Assembly: GCF_000699445.3 (NCBI RefSeq)
Contig: NC_067196.1
Coordinates: 33,004,616-33,068,615 of the forward strand
Length of the DNA: 64,000 nucleotides
Reading direction: 5' to 3'
Source of the DNA: Schistosoma haematobium
Taxonomy: Eukaryota; Platyhelminthes; Trematoda; Strigeidida; Schistosomatidae
Below are positions 22,408 to 34,388 of the stretch, in pieces. The notes beneath the pieces are model-generated. The model had not been told where the DNA came from and did not search any database. It saw nothing but the letters and a program-made list of their open reading frames with translations. A program made the translations under genes and the position numbers. Positions within the stretch are counted from its first letter, which is position 1, and each line of letters opens with the position of its first letter.

Positions 22408-22650
22408 AAGATGGATAGTGGCTAGCAGTGGAATCTAGGATGTGTGTTTCGTCCTATTTGGGACTCGTTTGTTGGATTTACCTACATCTTAGAGTTTATG
22501 TTCACTCTGGGACTCGAACCCAGTACCGTTCTGTTCAAATGCCATCGCGTTATCTACTTAGCTACTGAATTCTGATAGCCACCTGCTGACGAGTCCCAAA
22601 TAGAACGAGAAGCGCGTCCTGGATTCCACTGCTAGCCACTATCCATCTTT
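22408..22650. mobile_element. Smalpha-type element, inverted pair
   Basis: The two ends are inverted copies of the Smalpha 3' segment, matching at 33 of 34 positions (aaagatggatagtggctag against its reverse complement ending at 22650). The left half reads on the minus strand with a box-B-like segment (gggttcgagtccc, near 22509). Both hammerheads look broken. The right copy (22589-22624) has CTGACGA but its GAAA strand reads GAGAA. The left copy (22430-22478) keeps CGAAAC but lost CTGA. Confidence 0.8.
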
Positions 22651-22866
22651 TTTATTTGGATGTTTTTATTTTCACTAGAAGAAAGTTCTCACTATTTCAT
22701 ACTGTAAGGCTAATGTATAATTTTGTTTTCAAAGAATCTTTGTATGACTGTTAGAAATCGAGAAAGAAAGCCAGACAATTAACTGGTAGACAATTAATTC
22801 TATAGGTATCATTACAAAGGTTTGACTTGATAATTTCGAATAAATTGGGTAGATTATTATAAATAA

Positions 22867-23079
22867 ATTAATATATTTGTAATATCCCAATCAGTATAAA
22901 GATTAAATTTTCTGACGTTTCGTAATTCAGTGTAAGCCACTTCTTCAGAGAATAAATAACCAAATAAATGACTGAAGGATTTGGTTATTTATTCCTTGAA
23001 GAAATGGCTTACATTGAATCACAAAACGTCAGAAAATTTAATTTTTCTACTCATCGAGATATTACAAATATATTAGTTT
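22867..23079. mobile_element. Fold-back (palindromic) element
   Basis: Two arms of about 98 bases (22867-22964 and 22980-23079) are imperfect reverse complements around a 15-base loop. Arm landmarks are ttttctgacgttt and its partner aaacgtcagaaaa, and aataaataaccaaa with tttggttatttatt. No coding capacity. It may be a MITE or a hairpin-derived element. Confidence 0.85.
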
Positions 23080-23485
23080 AATTAATTCTATAGTCTGAAA
23101 GATGTTAGTTTAACTGTTTTTCTACCTTACCATACAATATCACAGGTAGAACTATTAATTCATTGATTATTTGATAACCTTTATCTTTTCAAGTTACGTG
23201 AATTATTCATGATTTGATAAGTAATTCAACTATATTATCTTCTTGATTAACTCAGTTTCTTGAGAACTTGTCTTGTTAACTGGAATTTAGAAATATTTTT
23301 CATAAATAAACGATTATTCCAGTCAATTTCATGTTTATATGAACTTTTTTTATTATTTCATTGATCACATTATTCTAACATGATCAAAATAGATTGTTGA
23401 AAGAAGGGATTCATTCATTTTATATATTCAGAAATTCATGACTATCAACATTATTATCAGAAGGGGTTTGTGGAGATTTTTAGAA

Positions 23486-23709
23486 ATTTTCACAGATTGA
23501 AATCATGAGTCAGTTGAAGCTAGACCACCATTGAAAACCTGGAAGCACTGGACGGCCGTTTCGTCCTGGTATGGGACTCCTCTGCAGTGCGCATCCACGA
23601 TCCCGTACTGCTGAGGAGTCCCATACTAGGACGAAACGGCCGTCCAGTGCTTCCAGGTTTTCAATGGTGGCCTAGCTTCAACTGGCTCATGATTTCAATC
23701 TGTGAAAAT
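23486..23709. mobile_element. Near-perfect palindrome of two hammerhead SINE 3' halves
   Basis: Arms 23486-23588 and 23607-23709 are reverse complements at 99 of 103 positions, around an 18-base spacer that still holds part of the SINE. Each arm runs from the ribozyme segment through the tail. The right-arm ribozyme (about 23605-23650) keeps CTGAGGA, GAAAC and GTC, and stem I pairs GTACTG with CAGTGC using one wobble. Confidence 0.9.
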
Positions 23710-24960
23710 ATCAACATTATTAACAATAGCATTTTGAGAATAACCAAAATGAGACCTTCGAATTATTAATAAATTAATTCATTTGAGATAATCTCAATAC
23801 ATAGGGAAATTTTATTGGTATCACTGATTATTCAATCAGTAACACATAACCGTAAACATGTATATAAATATATATGTATATATATATATATATATACAAT
23901 AGACGTGATAACGCCTACTCAATCTCTTTGAGATACATACATATCTATACATATTTTAAATGACTAGCTAACTAAGTATTCAATAGTAAGAAAAGAAAAA
24001 AAATACAATGAGTTTATTCACTTAAGTCTATCGATAAGTATATGAGATAATTCTTAAACTTATTCTTCTGCCTTTCAATGATTTAACTGGTTGAGTTTAG
24101 AAATTTTCATCTATTGGTTCGCAGAATATTAACCAATCTATCAAAATTGAAAGAAAATTCTGTATGTATTTTTTTGTTGTTTCCTTTTGAGCATGAAGTA
24201 ATTCACTACTCAAAAAAAATTTTTTTTAAGGAAACAAAAATGATTATTTCACTTTATTCCATGGTACTTCTTTCTCTCTTTTTTCGTTTTTGAAAACATT
24301 CTTCCGGAGTATTTAATATTATAATTAAAAGATTTCACACTATTGAATAATAATAATAATAATCACAATACCCACGATAGTTTCTGAGATTTTACTTTCA
24401 TTCAATGGTATCAATCTCCTGTTTGAATTCACCTTCTATAAGGAAAAACTACTACTACTACTAATAGTAATAATAATAATAATCAAAAGATCACAATCTT
24501 ATAATATTAGTGACTGTTAAGAGAATTTAAATAAAGGAACTACGATTACATAACATTTTAATGAATAAATAAGTCAAAATCATTATTGTTATCATTATTA
24601 TTATTATTTATAATGGAAATAAATAATACCAATACTAATATGAGTACGAATGGGGAATTATCGTTAAAAGAACAAATACAAGGGAAAATGATGAAGTAAG
24701 TATATTCTTTTAATTATGATTTGAATAAGCTTATTGTTGCTGGTATTTTCATGTATATGACTGAATGTTTAGATGTATAAGAGTATACTTATGCAAACAA
24801 AACAACTAGCGTAATCAAATTTAAATAATTTATTTTTAATAATTAGTTTTATAAAAAATGACAGTTTGTATGAAAGATCTGATATTTGAATGTGATTACT
24901 TGTAAACTGTTTACATAATTTAAATGTAAAGTTGGTAAGAGTCTAAATGTATCTACGCCA
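23710..24960. other. Gene-free AT-rich stretch with short AAT repeats
   Basis: Contains short TA and AAT tracts (23870-23896, 24344-24361, 24466-24482). No coding signal. Confidence 0.5.
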
Positions 24961-24964
24961 AATA

Positions 24965-25285
24965 ATCACTTGGTGGATATGGAAGATCCATCTAGGTGAG
25001 TTGGAAAATGCTTATTCCAAACCAATGGTGCACATGGGCTCCAGGGTCCTGAGGGAACAAATGGCGTATGAACCAATTGTTGATTGTCGGCTACCATGGG
25101 ACTGCATCTCCTGACGTTGCTCCACTACCTTGTGGATCAAACCTTTAGGTTACAGGCACTGGGTGTGGCCCCCTAGGAAAACCACCTGCTTCCGTTTGGG
25201 CACCTGGGCAGTATCACGTTTATATATTTGGTGTCCCTTTGTACCAATATTAATGTGTTCAAATAAACAAATAATAAATAAATGA
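24965..25285 (+). mobile_element. Non-LTR retrotransposon 3' region, truncated
   Basis: GC-richer than its surroundings and ending in ggtgtccctttgtaccaat, atgtgttcaaataaac and an AAATA tail. It matches 49675-50098 over most of its length (ttccaaaccaatg, gactgcatctc and gtggatcaaacctttaggt have close counterparts there). No intact coding frame. Confidence 0.65.
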
Positions 25286-25544
25286 CGAAATAGAATTTCA
25301 GAGAAAATACTATTTTATTCCTTAAAGGTGATAATTAATATCAATATGTCTGGGATATGAATATAATTTTTATTTATAGGTTAGTTCTAAAGCTTAAGTA
25401 AATATTCTGCATTTTCCAAAGTATAGTTTCTTCCAATTTTTCTTGTCTGCTTATAACGAGGTGTTTTAGTTTTTAGTGCTATGTCAAGCATACATGGGTT
25501 ATTCTAGCTTCCAAAGAGACCACTTTATTTATTCTTCTTGAACC

Positions 25545-25690
25545 ATATTCCGACCTTGTCAATTATTTGCTCATTAACCTTGACTGCCTTTACATGAAGG
25601 TATGTGTACGTATTGCTTACCTTATCCATTACGTGTCTGCAGCTTATTTTGTCTGGCTATAAATATTAACTGATAATAATACTGAAAACA
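25545..25690 (+). repeat. Unclassified dispersed repeat, family A, copy 1
   Basis: Shares gtcaattatttgctcatta followed by ccttgactgc, and further blocks, with 50571-50870 and, reversed, 60058-60380. No coding frame and no recognised family. Confidence 0.55.
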
Positions 25691-27595
25691 AGAATACTGA
25701 AACAAAATTTGTGAAATATTTCTCAGTTTAAGATGCTCAATGACAAATGTTCTATCATTGAACTATCAGGCTCTTTGTAAGTACCGAACCAAATTGGATA
25801 AAGTCAATATACCACTATCTAAATCACATGCCTTTTGTCTATTTTCTTTCAATGCTGATCAACCGTTAACTCTAATATTCAACAGAAATCACTCGACTAC
25901 AATTTATATAGACAAACCATGCTTGAGTTATTTTAGAAACTTTGGTGCTAATTAGGCTATCATCAAGTACAATGACGAAGTTTTTATTTGATTAAGTATG
26001 GTAAAACTTAAGCAATGGAGACTTGAAAGTCATGAAAAATTCTTTAAATCTAAGGTTCGTATGTGTTATATAAATTGTGTCCCAATGAGTAAGAAATAAA
26101 ATCCGCCTTTGTATAACTCCTTCTGAAATAAAAAATGGACCATAGAATTTGCCTATAACATGTGGTATTCAATAACCCTATGAAGATATACTACGTTTTC
26201 CTTTCAATAGTCTTATAATCGATATTTTCCACTTCATGTACAGATATTACAAACGTACCTATTTCCTGTACTTTTTGACTGAAACATATTTGCGGACGTT
26301 CTTATATTAGTTAATATCTTTCCTACTGAGAAAATTATTCAGTCGATAAATCATATACAAGCAATTTTATGGGAAAATGTCTCGTGGTGACCAAGATACC
26401 ATCAAGTCACTATCGGTCAATGGTTAGCACTTTTTAACTTCAGGTGATTCGTGATACAATGCAGTTTTCATCTTTTATCATCAAAGGATAGTTAACTTCA
26501 TCTCTGTTTGATGCCCCCTCCTAACAGATCATCATTTTGTCATCTCACAGCTAGTAACAAGTGAGCAAGTAAGTATTATTTGGTCAGGTAGTTTTACGAT
26601 GAGTACATACAGCACTTCTTAAGCGTAAATAAAAGAAAACCTGAAAATCAGTCTTTCTATTCAGAACTGTTTAGTGTAAATACAACAGTAATAATATTTT
26701 CAGTTAATATGTTAGGTGATTTTGGGTGAAAAATAGTCTGTTTATTCAAAATTCTAGGATACCTACTCTTCAACTCTGAAAATATCCCGATAGCGTTTTG
26801 TATTTTAGATTTTCTTGCTAATGGCCTAATCTACTCTAGTGCCTTTATAAAATTTGTGGAATATTGTGATAATCATTGGTAAACTCAAGCGAAACCACCA
26901 AAAGGGTTGATATATTTTTTACGAAGTATGTTGTTTTGATAAAATAGAGGAGATAACGACAAGGTTAACGTATTAAATACTTTACAAGATGATAGATGTC
27001 AAAGAAGAAAAAGGGATCAATAAATGATTGGCAACGAATCTTTTGAAAACGATTTTGTCCCTCGTATACTTTGTATTTCTGCAAGCTTGATTCATATCGA
27101 ATTAGATACATCGAATGACATAGTCAGACATTAAGTAATGAATAAAGTGATTACTGTTAAAATCAAAGAAACCCTGGATATGAGTTTCATGCTGCCAAGA
27201 GCTCATATTGTTTTTGCTTTTCTGTTATTTCAAGAGGACTGCTACACCTGTTTATGTTTCAATCAGAGTTGCTCAATACCACAGCCAGAGATGTTACCTC
27301 TAACCTATTTAGAACGCAGTCGAACTCCTGTAAGGCTGAGCAGTTATCGATTTCATGCTTTTCTAGTTCTCATTGCTAATCGAATCTCGTGAATCTTATT
27401 TGTTTGAAGGTTTACCGAAATTATTTTAGATGATAAACATGGTCATTCATTCTCTCAACAATTAAAGTAGTAAGAATAATTTTTTTAATGGAGTTTGTTA
27501 CTTTACACGTTTATTTTCATTTACTACTCTCCATGAACCTTAAGCACCAAATCACTCAATGAATTTAGTATTAAATTTATTATATTCTATTATCT
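25691..27595. other. Gene-free stretch
   Basis: Open frames at 25740-25955 and 27138-27392 show no domain or splice support. Nothing else recognised. Confidence 0.5.
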
Positions 27596-28163
27596 TCATG
27601 GAGTTTTGTTCTCTGAGCTGGATGGTCTGGTCGTGGAACTTTCGCCGTTCTTCTGAACGACATTATCAGCACAAACTTCAGATAGAAGTGAAGTGTTCGA
27701 ATTTCCCCACATGCGCTTCACAGCTTGTTCTGTGCACCTCGATGTTGATTGGTTCTTATTGACCTTAAATTTGTCATTGTTTACTTCTTTGTTTTGTTTA
27801 TGTCTCCCATTGGTTTGATTTTTGTTCCTATATTTGTGCATGATTTTCCTGATTAGTTGGTAAATTGGATTGATTTCAATATGCTTGTTGATTGCTGATT
27901 GACCCGAGTGCCAGGCTTCTAAAAACTCTCTGATGTTTTTGGAATTTCCTCTGTCCAAGATTTCCACATTTTTCCAATCGAATGAGTGTCCGCAGTTGTT
28001 CACGTGTATTGATATAAGTGAGGAAGTATCATGGCGTTTGACTGCTAATTGATGTTCATGTAGGCGAAGGTGAAGGGGGCGTCCGCTTTGTCCGATGAAA
28101 GCTCCACGACCAAACTCCATCAAAATCATCCACCTGAGCTACAAATTTTCTCCACCATTCTAT
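27596..28163 (-). pseudogene. Penelope-like element, GIY-YIG endonuclease end (5'-truncated)
   Basis: The minus-strand open frame 28129-27596 (177 codons) is the C-terminal part of a Penelope-like retroelement protein, which in full would join a reverse transcriptase to a GIY-YIG endonuclease. Visible features are FIGQSGRPL (11-19, the second half of the GIY-YIG pair), LRLHEH with the conserved Arg22, GHSFDW (47-52) and FLEAW (69-73) with the metal-binding Glu71, followed by NPIY (87-90). After this comes a charged, serine-rich tail ending in SSSENKTP. The first GIY half and the whole reverse transcriptase are missing, so the copy is dead although its frame is open. Upstream on the minus strand lies a short leader (28163-28125) shared with the copy at 43.8 kb. 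The last codons overlap a hammerhead-like motif. Confidence 0.85.
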
Positions 28164-29689
28164 TATCTAGTCAAGACAAACTATGGATATCTATGAAAAC
28201 ATTTTAAAACAATAATACACAGTGTTGAGTTGCAAAACCACAGACAATTTGAAATATTCAAGTTGAATTTATAAGAATTCTCGTCTAAATTTGAACGAAT
28301 AATTTCACAGTAGTTAAGTCCTTAGTTAATATGGGACATTAAGGTGGGAATTATATTTATAAAAAATTAGTTTGTAAGTCACATGTAATCTATCCAGTTT
28401 ACATTCAGTCTGTAAGTGTTAAATGAATAAGTTTATGATAGATGTATGTTATATTTCACTTACAAATCATATAAGTAATCTCCAGTAGACTAATGCATAA
28501 AACATATTCTATTATCAGTACTTAACAAATTAAAAAGGGAAATGTGGGAATATGGTAATTCACAGTCACATATATCACATAAACACGCTTCCTGTAACAT
28601 TTATTTATTATTTTTTTTGAAATTTCAATCATCTCATGTTATCCGCTAACTATAAACAAAAGACTTGAATGATTCAGTGAAATTTATTCCTTTTCTTCAA
28701 GATGTAGACAACTGATTTCGATTACAAAAGAGTATAACTAAACAAAACAACTAATTTCCTGTCATTTTCGCTTGATTGTTTAGTTTATTCTTATTTTATA
28801 CTACAACTGCTAATAAATAATCCTTGTTAATCTCTTATTCAAATATACTTGAGATAACAGCTTTATCAATAATAACGATGATGATAATGATAATGACGAA
28901 TTATATGTTGTATTATGTGTAATTAGGTCAAATAAATCACTTCATTTTATATAATAATCACTACGTTTTTTTTAAGAAATAGATATGAATGGGTGAATGT
29001 ATCCATACTATCAAAGATTATCACCACTTATTTCATTGAATAAATCTATCACACAGATTCTATCTTGTTTTTTTTGTGTGTGTCTTAATCCTTTTTTCTT
29101 CATTCTTTTGTGTTTTATTTGATGGTTATTCAGTTTAACTGTAAATCTTTAGATTTATCCCCCTATTCAGTCACATGACAAGTTACATGTATAAAACTGA
29201 TTCATAGTTGAACACTAATCTAAAGTTTAATTCTCATCAATGAGTCATCTAGAAGTTACTATGTTATTTGTGAAAAATTTTTTATTTTAAGGATAAACTT
29301 ATTCTTCGTTGTTTATTTTGAAGTGAAAAGTTTTCATCTTTCTCAAAAAAAAAATATAAATAAAAATATAGATTAAACAAACTTATTCAACTCATCAGGA
29401 TATCTGTTTGTAAGCTTATCAGTTACCAACATGAAATGCTAATCGGATATTATTAAATATACGGTAGCTGTCTATACTCATATACTTCAAAATCATACAT
29501 CCTCTTAAATTCAGAAGGTTAAGAAAGTATAACGAAAACTGCTTAGTCAACAAGAATTCAAAAATTTCATAATATCTTAATTACAATCACTATACTGTGT
29601 TTAAATGGAGAAACTAACCGAATTGACAAAATATTTTGTATGGTGAAGGAGATTTGATAACTGCTGATAAAATATTAAATTTGTTTGGT
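28164..29689. other. Gene-free AT-rich stretch
   Basis: No coding signal or recognised repeat. Confidence 0.5.
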
Positions 29690-30015
29690 AAATAGATCCG
29701 TGTTGTATCAGAGGATCTTGCTTTTCCCTTTGTGTATGTTGAGACCTGCTGCTTCTGAGGCTGCCGATACACTGATCGTTTTCTCCTGCAGGAACTCGGT
29801 TTTCATCATGAGATGTCATAACTTTTCTAAATGGAGACCTAATTCCCAGAGCAGAGTTTAAATGGTTTGAATTGTTGCTTTTTCTGCTTAGCGATTTTTT
29901 AGCAAGTTAGTTTTCTACGGGATGGGTTTGGTAACTCTATGCCCAACTCCCTCTTTTCTCCGGGATTGGGACCGGCAGTAGCCTCAGAGGGGCTCCAAGC
30001 GGAGTTAAATGTAAA
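29690..30015 (-). pseudogene. SR2-like RTE fragment joining 5' region to reverse transcriptase segment
   Basis: On the minus strand, 29775-29698 reads AAGLNIHKGKSKIL before a stop, the block that follows the catalytic box in SR2-type reverse transcriptases (compare GLNIHKGKTK in the copy at 52.4 kb). The sequence just upstream on that strand (30015-29820) is GC-richer. It includes tggagcccctctgaggctac and a run like the untranslated leader I associate with RTE elements. If right, this copy has lost most of its coding region by internal deletion. Confidence 0.6.
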
Positions 30016-31297
30016 ATATATTTTGTCCTACTTTACATTAAATAGAATATTTCTAATATTTTGGAGGTGTATAAGCTTGAAAAGTTTGACAAGTTGTTTG
30101 TAAAATCTTCCCAAATAGTAAAGTACTGACATCATGAAAAGGTATGTTTTATAGCTAGGGAAAAACTCCCATTCATACATTCAGTGAAAAGACGAATCGA
30201 ATGAAGAAATATTTCTTTCCAATTAGTTTTTTTATTATGGCTGAAATATACCAGCCACGTATGCAGCTGTTATTTATATAGAACTTGTTATCAAACATTT
30301 TGTCAACTCAGCTATAATCAATCCTTGAACTATATACTCCAATTCCTTCATTGTTTGTTAAACATTATAAATTATGTTCATAAACACTTGGATTGGTATT
30401 ATTAACTAACATAACACTATCTGGTTAGTTCCTATTCATTAAACACACTACTAAACAGCCGTGATAAAAAACTAATTGAAAGGAAAAATTTCCCTGCTCT
30501 GTTTACTTTACGACTAATTTAAAATGTCATTGAAATATCTACTGAAGTAATAACATTTATCAAACGAAGTGTAAAAGAGTGTTTATGCTAAGTAGTTTAA
30601 AAAAGGCACTTTCAAATGACAATGAAAGGTTTTAAGTGGCAATTATCGAAATCTAAACATGTCAGTATATAGTATAATTGGTAGGAGTTTGAATTCTCTT
30701 ATAATCAGTATTCAAAACTGAGTTAGTCAACCACTGTCGTAAGCATTATTCAAAATATAGGGGTAAGATCTAGTTAGTGTAATGGAAATCAAACTACTAG
30801 ACCGGGAGAGAAATTGGTCCATGCGTACATTTCGTTTTTTCACTATAACGTCTTCAAGTGTAACACTGGTCAGCATGTGTTCAAATCCTTTACTAAAATT
30901 TAGTGTCCTTAGGAGTATAGAAATTCTTTCCTGTTGATACTCAGCAAGTATGAAATGATTTATATTTTCCCATCCATTGTACCCAATTACTTAAAATCGT
31001 TTAGTTCTTGCTGTCACTATGATCTCTCCACTACACATAGCATAAGATGTGTTTTATTGGAGATATGCTAATTAAATATTAACAGAAAAATAAGTACTGC
31101 TGTTCACTTCACCTTAATAAATACATTTTTAATGACTATCATCTTTTGCTGAATACAAACATTTATTTGCATTATAATGGGTTCTGGTAAAGCCGTACAC
31201 ATTTGTAGTACGATGCGTAAATTGTTTAACACATATGTTAAATCACTTCCTATGGTTTCAATTCCGATGACGTTATTCACAACCTTTAGTAAGTGCG
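30016..31297. other. Gene-free AT-rich stretch
   Basis: Nothing recognised. Confidence 0.5.
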
Positions 31298-31432
31298 TTG
31301 TACCTCCTTCGGTTTGGGCACCCGGGCAGTATCACAGCCCTCACACACATCAAATGAGATTTGTGTGCCACATACGTATTTGGTGCCTTATTGTACCAAT
31401 ATCTATGTGTTAAAATAAAAATAAATAAACTA
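31298..31432 (+). mobile_element. Short 3' end of the family seen at 25.2 kb
   Basis: Shares gtttgggcacc, gggcagtatcac, and the ending ggtgccttattgtaccaat with an AAATAAA tail. Strongly 5' truncated. Confidence 0.6.
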
Positions 31433-32400
31433 AGGATTTTGCTTCGTTTCCCTATTTCTTGGGGTAGATGCTGCTTTTTAAAGTAAATTTCATAATAGAT
31501 TTCAATTTGAGCCCTAAGGTTTGTTTTATTTGTGCTTTCCATCGGGGTGCGGTTTACTGAGTATGTTCACGATAGATGATTGTGAATAACCTTAATCAAC
31601 ATTTATCTCTTCTTTCAGTATAGTGTGAATTACCTGTTGTTTGAAAACAGTTAGGAAAAAGATACTAATCTGTTTAAAATTTCCCTATCGTTAAATCTAT
31701 GTATAAATATCCACCAAATTTTATGGTTACACTGAATCTTAATTTGAAAATTCATCACAACAATAATAACGGAAATGAGTAGTAATTCACAAAACTATTC
31801 ACATCTATTCATACATGTTCGTGCACTCACAACTTACACTAATACAGATATATCCACTCTCTTTTCATTATGTTCAGACTTAGCATACAGAATAAATCTG
31901 ATTTAACGAACAGGTGACAGATCTAAAGGAAGTAGTGATGAAGTAAAGAGAAGAACTAGGTTAACAAATACACACAAATGGAATAAAACTACATTTAAGA
32001 CAACCGATTTATAAATAACAATTGAGGAAGAAAAGTTACTCCTTTGTTTTATTTTCTCACTTGTCATTGTTATTGTCGTTAGTTAGTTTGTTAGTCAAGT
32101 TATCGTTATTATTAATATTAGCATTAATTTACACTCAACATAAATCCTAGTTTTCACCTGGAGTTAATCAATAATTTTCAGCTGTTGAAACAATTCAAAT
32201 GAAAAGTGGGTAATCGGATTATAGTTAATCTACTTGAAAAAAGCTAAAAGGTGAGGAGAGAAAAGCCAAATGTTAGCTGCTAAATTGAAATCAACCTAAT
32301 CAACAAATTTCAAAATTATTTTGAGAGTAAGTTCAGAAGATGAGAAGCATAGACCTGTAGCTTATGACCTGTTATTCAAATCATAACATGATTTAGTAAG
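31433..32400. other. Gene-free AT-rich stretch
   Basis: Nothing recognised. Confidence 0.5.
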
Positions 32401-32525
32401 GTTGGATAGTGGCTTGCAATAGGATTAAGGACCCACACTTTATCCTATTTGAGATTCATCAGTTACATTCCAATGTAATTTTGACACCAAGACATGAATC
32501 CAGTACCTTTCTCTTTGAGAAGCGA
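32401..32525 (-). mobile_element. Degenerate Smalpha-type fragment
   Basis: ggatagtggcttgcaatagg and atcctatttgagattcatca correspond to the reverse complement of the Smalpha ribozyme region with many changes. Confidence 0.55.
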
Positions 32526-33010
32526 ACACGACCATCCAAATTTATTGAAACTTCTGACTATATCGCAATATCAAGGCAATCAGCTCAGGATGTTCATATA
32601 CTAAAATGAGATTGATCGAATACAATCGTTGATGTCAATAACATGAAGAAATTAACACTTACAAATTAAATGTTAACATTATTTAAGCCTTGGAAAACTT
32701 CAATCATTTCTTCTTACTCGAGTATTAATGTTCTTGAAATATTTATTAGTAGAGGTACATAAAAGTATAAGAGATAATAATAAAGAGTCTGCACCTTTTT
32801 TGCTATTGAAATTCAGTCTGTTAGATTAAAATATTTTACTTAAAATGCTGTACACTGAGATTCGAGTATCAATGTGAACAATGATACTAGGATGTAATTA
32901 AATCCAGTTGATAGGTTCTGAACTATAATACATAAAACTTCTTTTAAACTACTTTATAGTTCAAGACATCTACAATTTTTTTTAAACGTATCATTAGTAT
33001 TTACAATTAT

Positions 33011-33436
33011 CAGAGAAGTGTTTTTTGTGGATATTATAGTAATTTAGTAGTTGAATTTATGTGTCGATTGAAGCTAGACCACCATGGAAAACCTGAAAGC
33101 ACTGGACGACAGTTTCGTCTTAGTATGGGACTCCTCAGCAGTGCACACGCACGATCTCGCCTCTCGAGATTCGAACCCAGGATCTACCAGTCTCGCGCAC
33201 TAGACCATTGAGCCAGCATCCAACAGTGTTAATGTTTAACTTCAACCAATCCACGAAGTTGCTCCACCGTCCACTATTGTCTTCAGTGAGTCACTATCTC
33301 ACAACAGACCTAGTTGAAAGCCACTGGTTATGGCTTCTCACTAAAACTCCAGAAAATACCTCTTGGAGACCGTCATTAGTGAGCACATGTTGATTATAAC
33401 CAGAGAAGGGTTTTTTGTGGATATTATAGTAATTTA
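33011..33436 (-). mobile_element. Hammerhead SINE with tail segments on both sides (390-nt period)
   Basis: On the minus strand the order is tail, full unit with tRNA-like head (box-B-like gggttcgaatctcg), ribozyme, tail. The two tail copies (cagagaag through tattatagtaattta) start at 33011 and 33401, 390 bases apart. The ribozyme at 33144-33099 is intact. Confidence 0.82.
33099..33144 (-). ncRNA. Type I hammerhead ribozyme, intact core
   Basis: On the minus strand: stem I GCACTG / CAGTGC, core CTGAGGA, stem II GTC / GAC plus one mismatch, GAAAC, loop TGTC, cleavage triplet GTC. The stem III loop differs from the GGCC of other copies. Confidence 0.8.
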
Positions 33437-33439
33437 CAA

Positions 33440-34236
33440 TTAACTAAATATCCATCCTTAAATATGTAAACGAGGATATAGGTTTCTTTTCAGATAAATC
33501 AGAGAATTATTATGTAATTTCTTAAAATGAAACATTCGATTGCCTCAAGTTTTGTTGGAAATAATCAAATAGACAGGACAATTCTTTTAACAAAAAATAA
33601 TGAACAAACAATATGTAAAAACATTTTCATAAAAGTAATCACTTATTCTTGTATCATACCTTAAATTCACGGAAAAGTCTATGAAAGTAGTCTGATAACT
33701 CATAAAATCAATTTCAGTGAACAGGAATGTTGTACAGCATCGATTGTATGGCCTACAGCTTTGTAAATGAAAAATTATAATCAGTTTCGTGAAATGATAA
33801 TATGTAACACAATATCTAATGACAACAATTCACACATACCGATCACCTTTTAGAGTATTATTTTATCAGTACAATAGATTTCAGAATATAGTCTCCATTA
33901 TCACGTAAATGTGATTTGAATATACCGATGACTTAATGTGCTTTCGAAAATATAGTGAAGATATAATCGTGTTCTCATAAAGAACAATCAAGACAAGTAT
34001 TCAATTTTATCCAATTTTAATGTCGGCATACTATGACTTCTGATAATTTTTAAAGATGAGAAGACCTTTATCTTCAAGCGATGTTAATTTTCGCACAAGT
34101 AGATCCCATGATAAATTAGAAACAGTAAGAATAACAAGGTTCTTAATACAGTTTTCGATTTCTGTTCCAAACTTCTTATCTAAACTTCTATAATTAAATT
34201 ATGCTAAACTACTGATTATAATTATATTGCTTTTAA
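33440..34236. other. Gene-free AT-rich stretch
   Basis: Nothing recognised. Confidence 0.5.
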
Positions 34237-34237
34237 T

Positions 34238-34386
34238 GGTTGAATTCATGATTCAATCTAAACCCTGGACAGCTGTTTCGAGCTAGTGTGAGACTCCTGA
34301 GCAGTGTGCACCCACGATTCCGCATGTTGGACTCGAACCCAGGACCTTCGGTTTGGCGCGCGAACGCTGGACCCCTAGACCACTGG
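34238..34386 (-). mobile_element. Hammerhead SINE partial copy, minus strand
   Basis: Box-B-like gggttcgagtcc and a ribozyme segment whose core reads CTCAGGA on the minus strand (G5 changed to C). It precedes a plus-strand full copy, forming an inverted pair. Confidence 0.75.
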
Positions 34387-34388
34387 CA

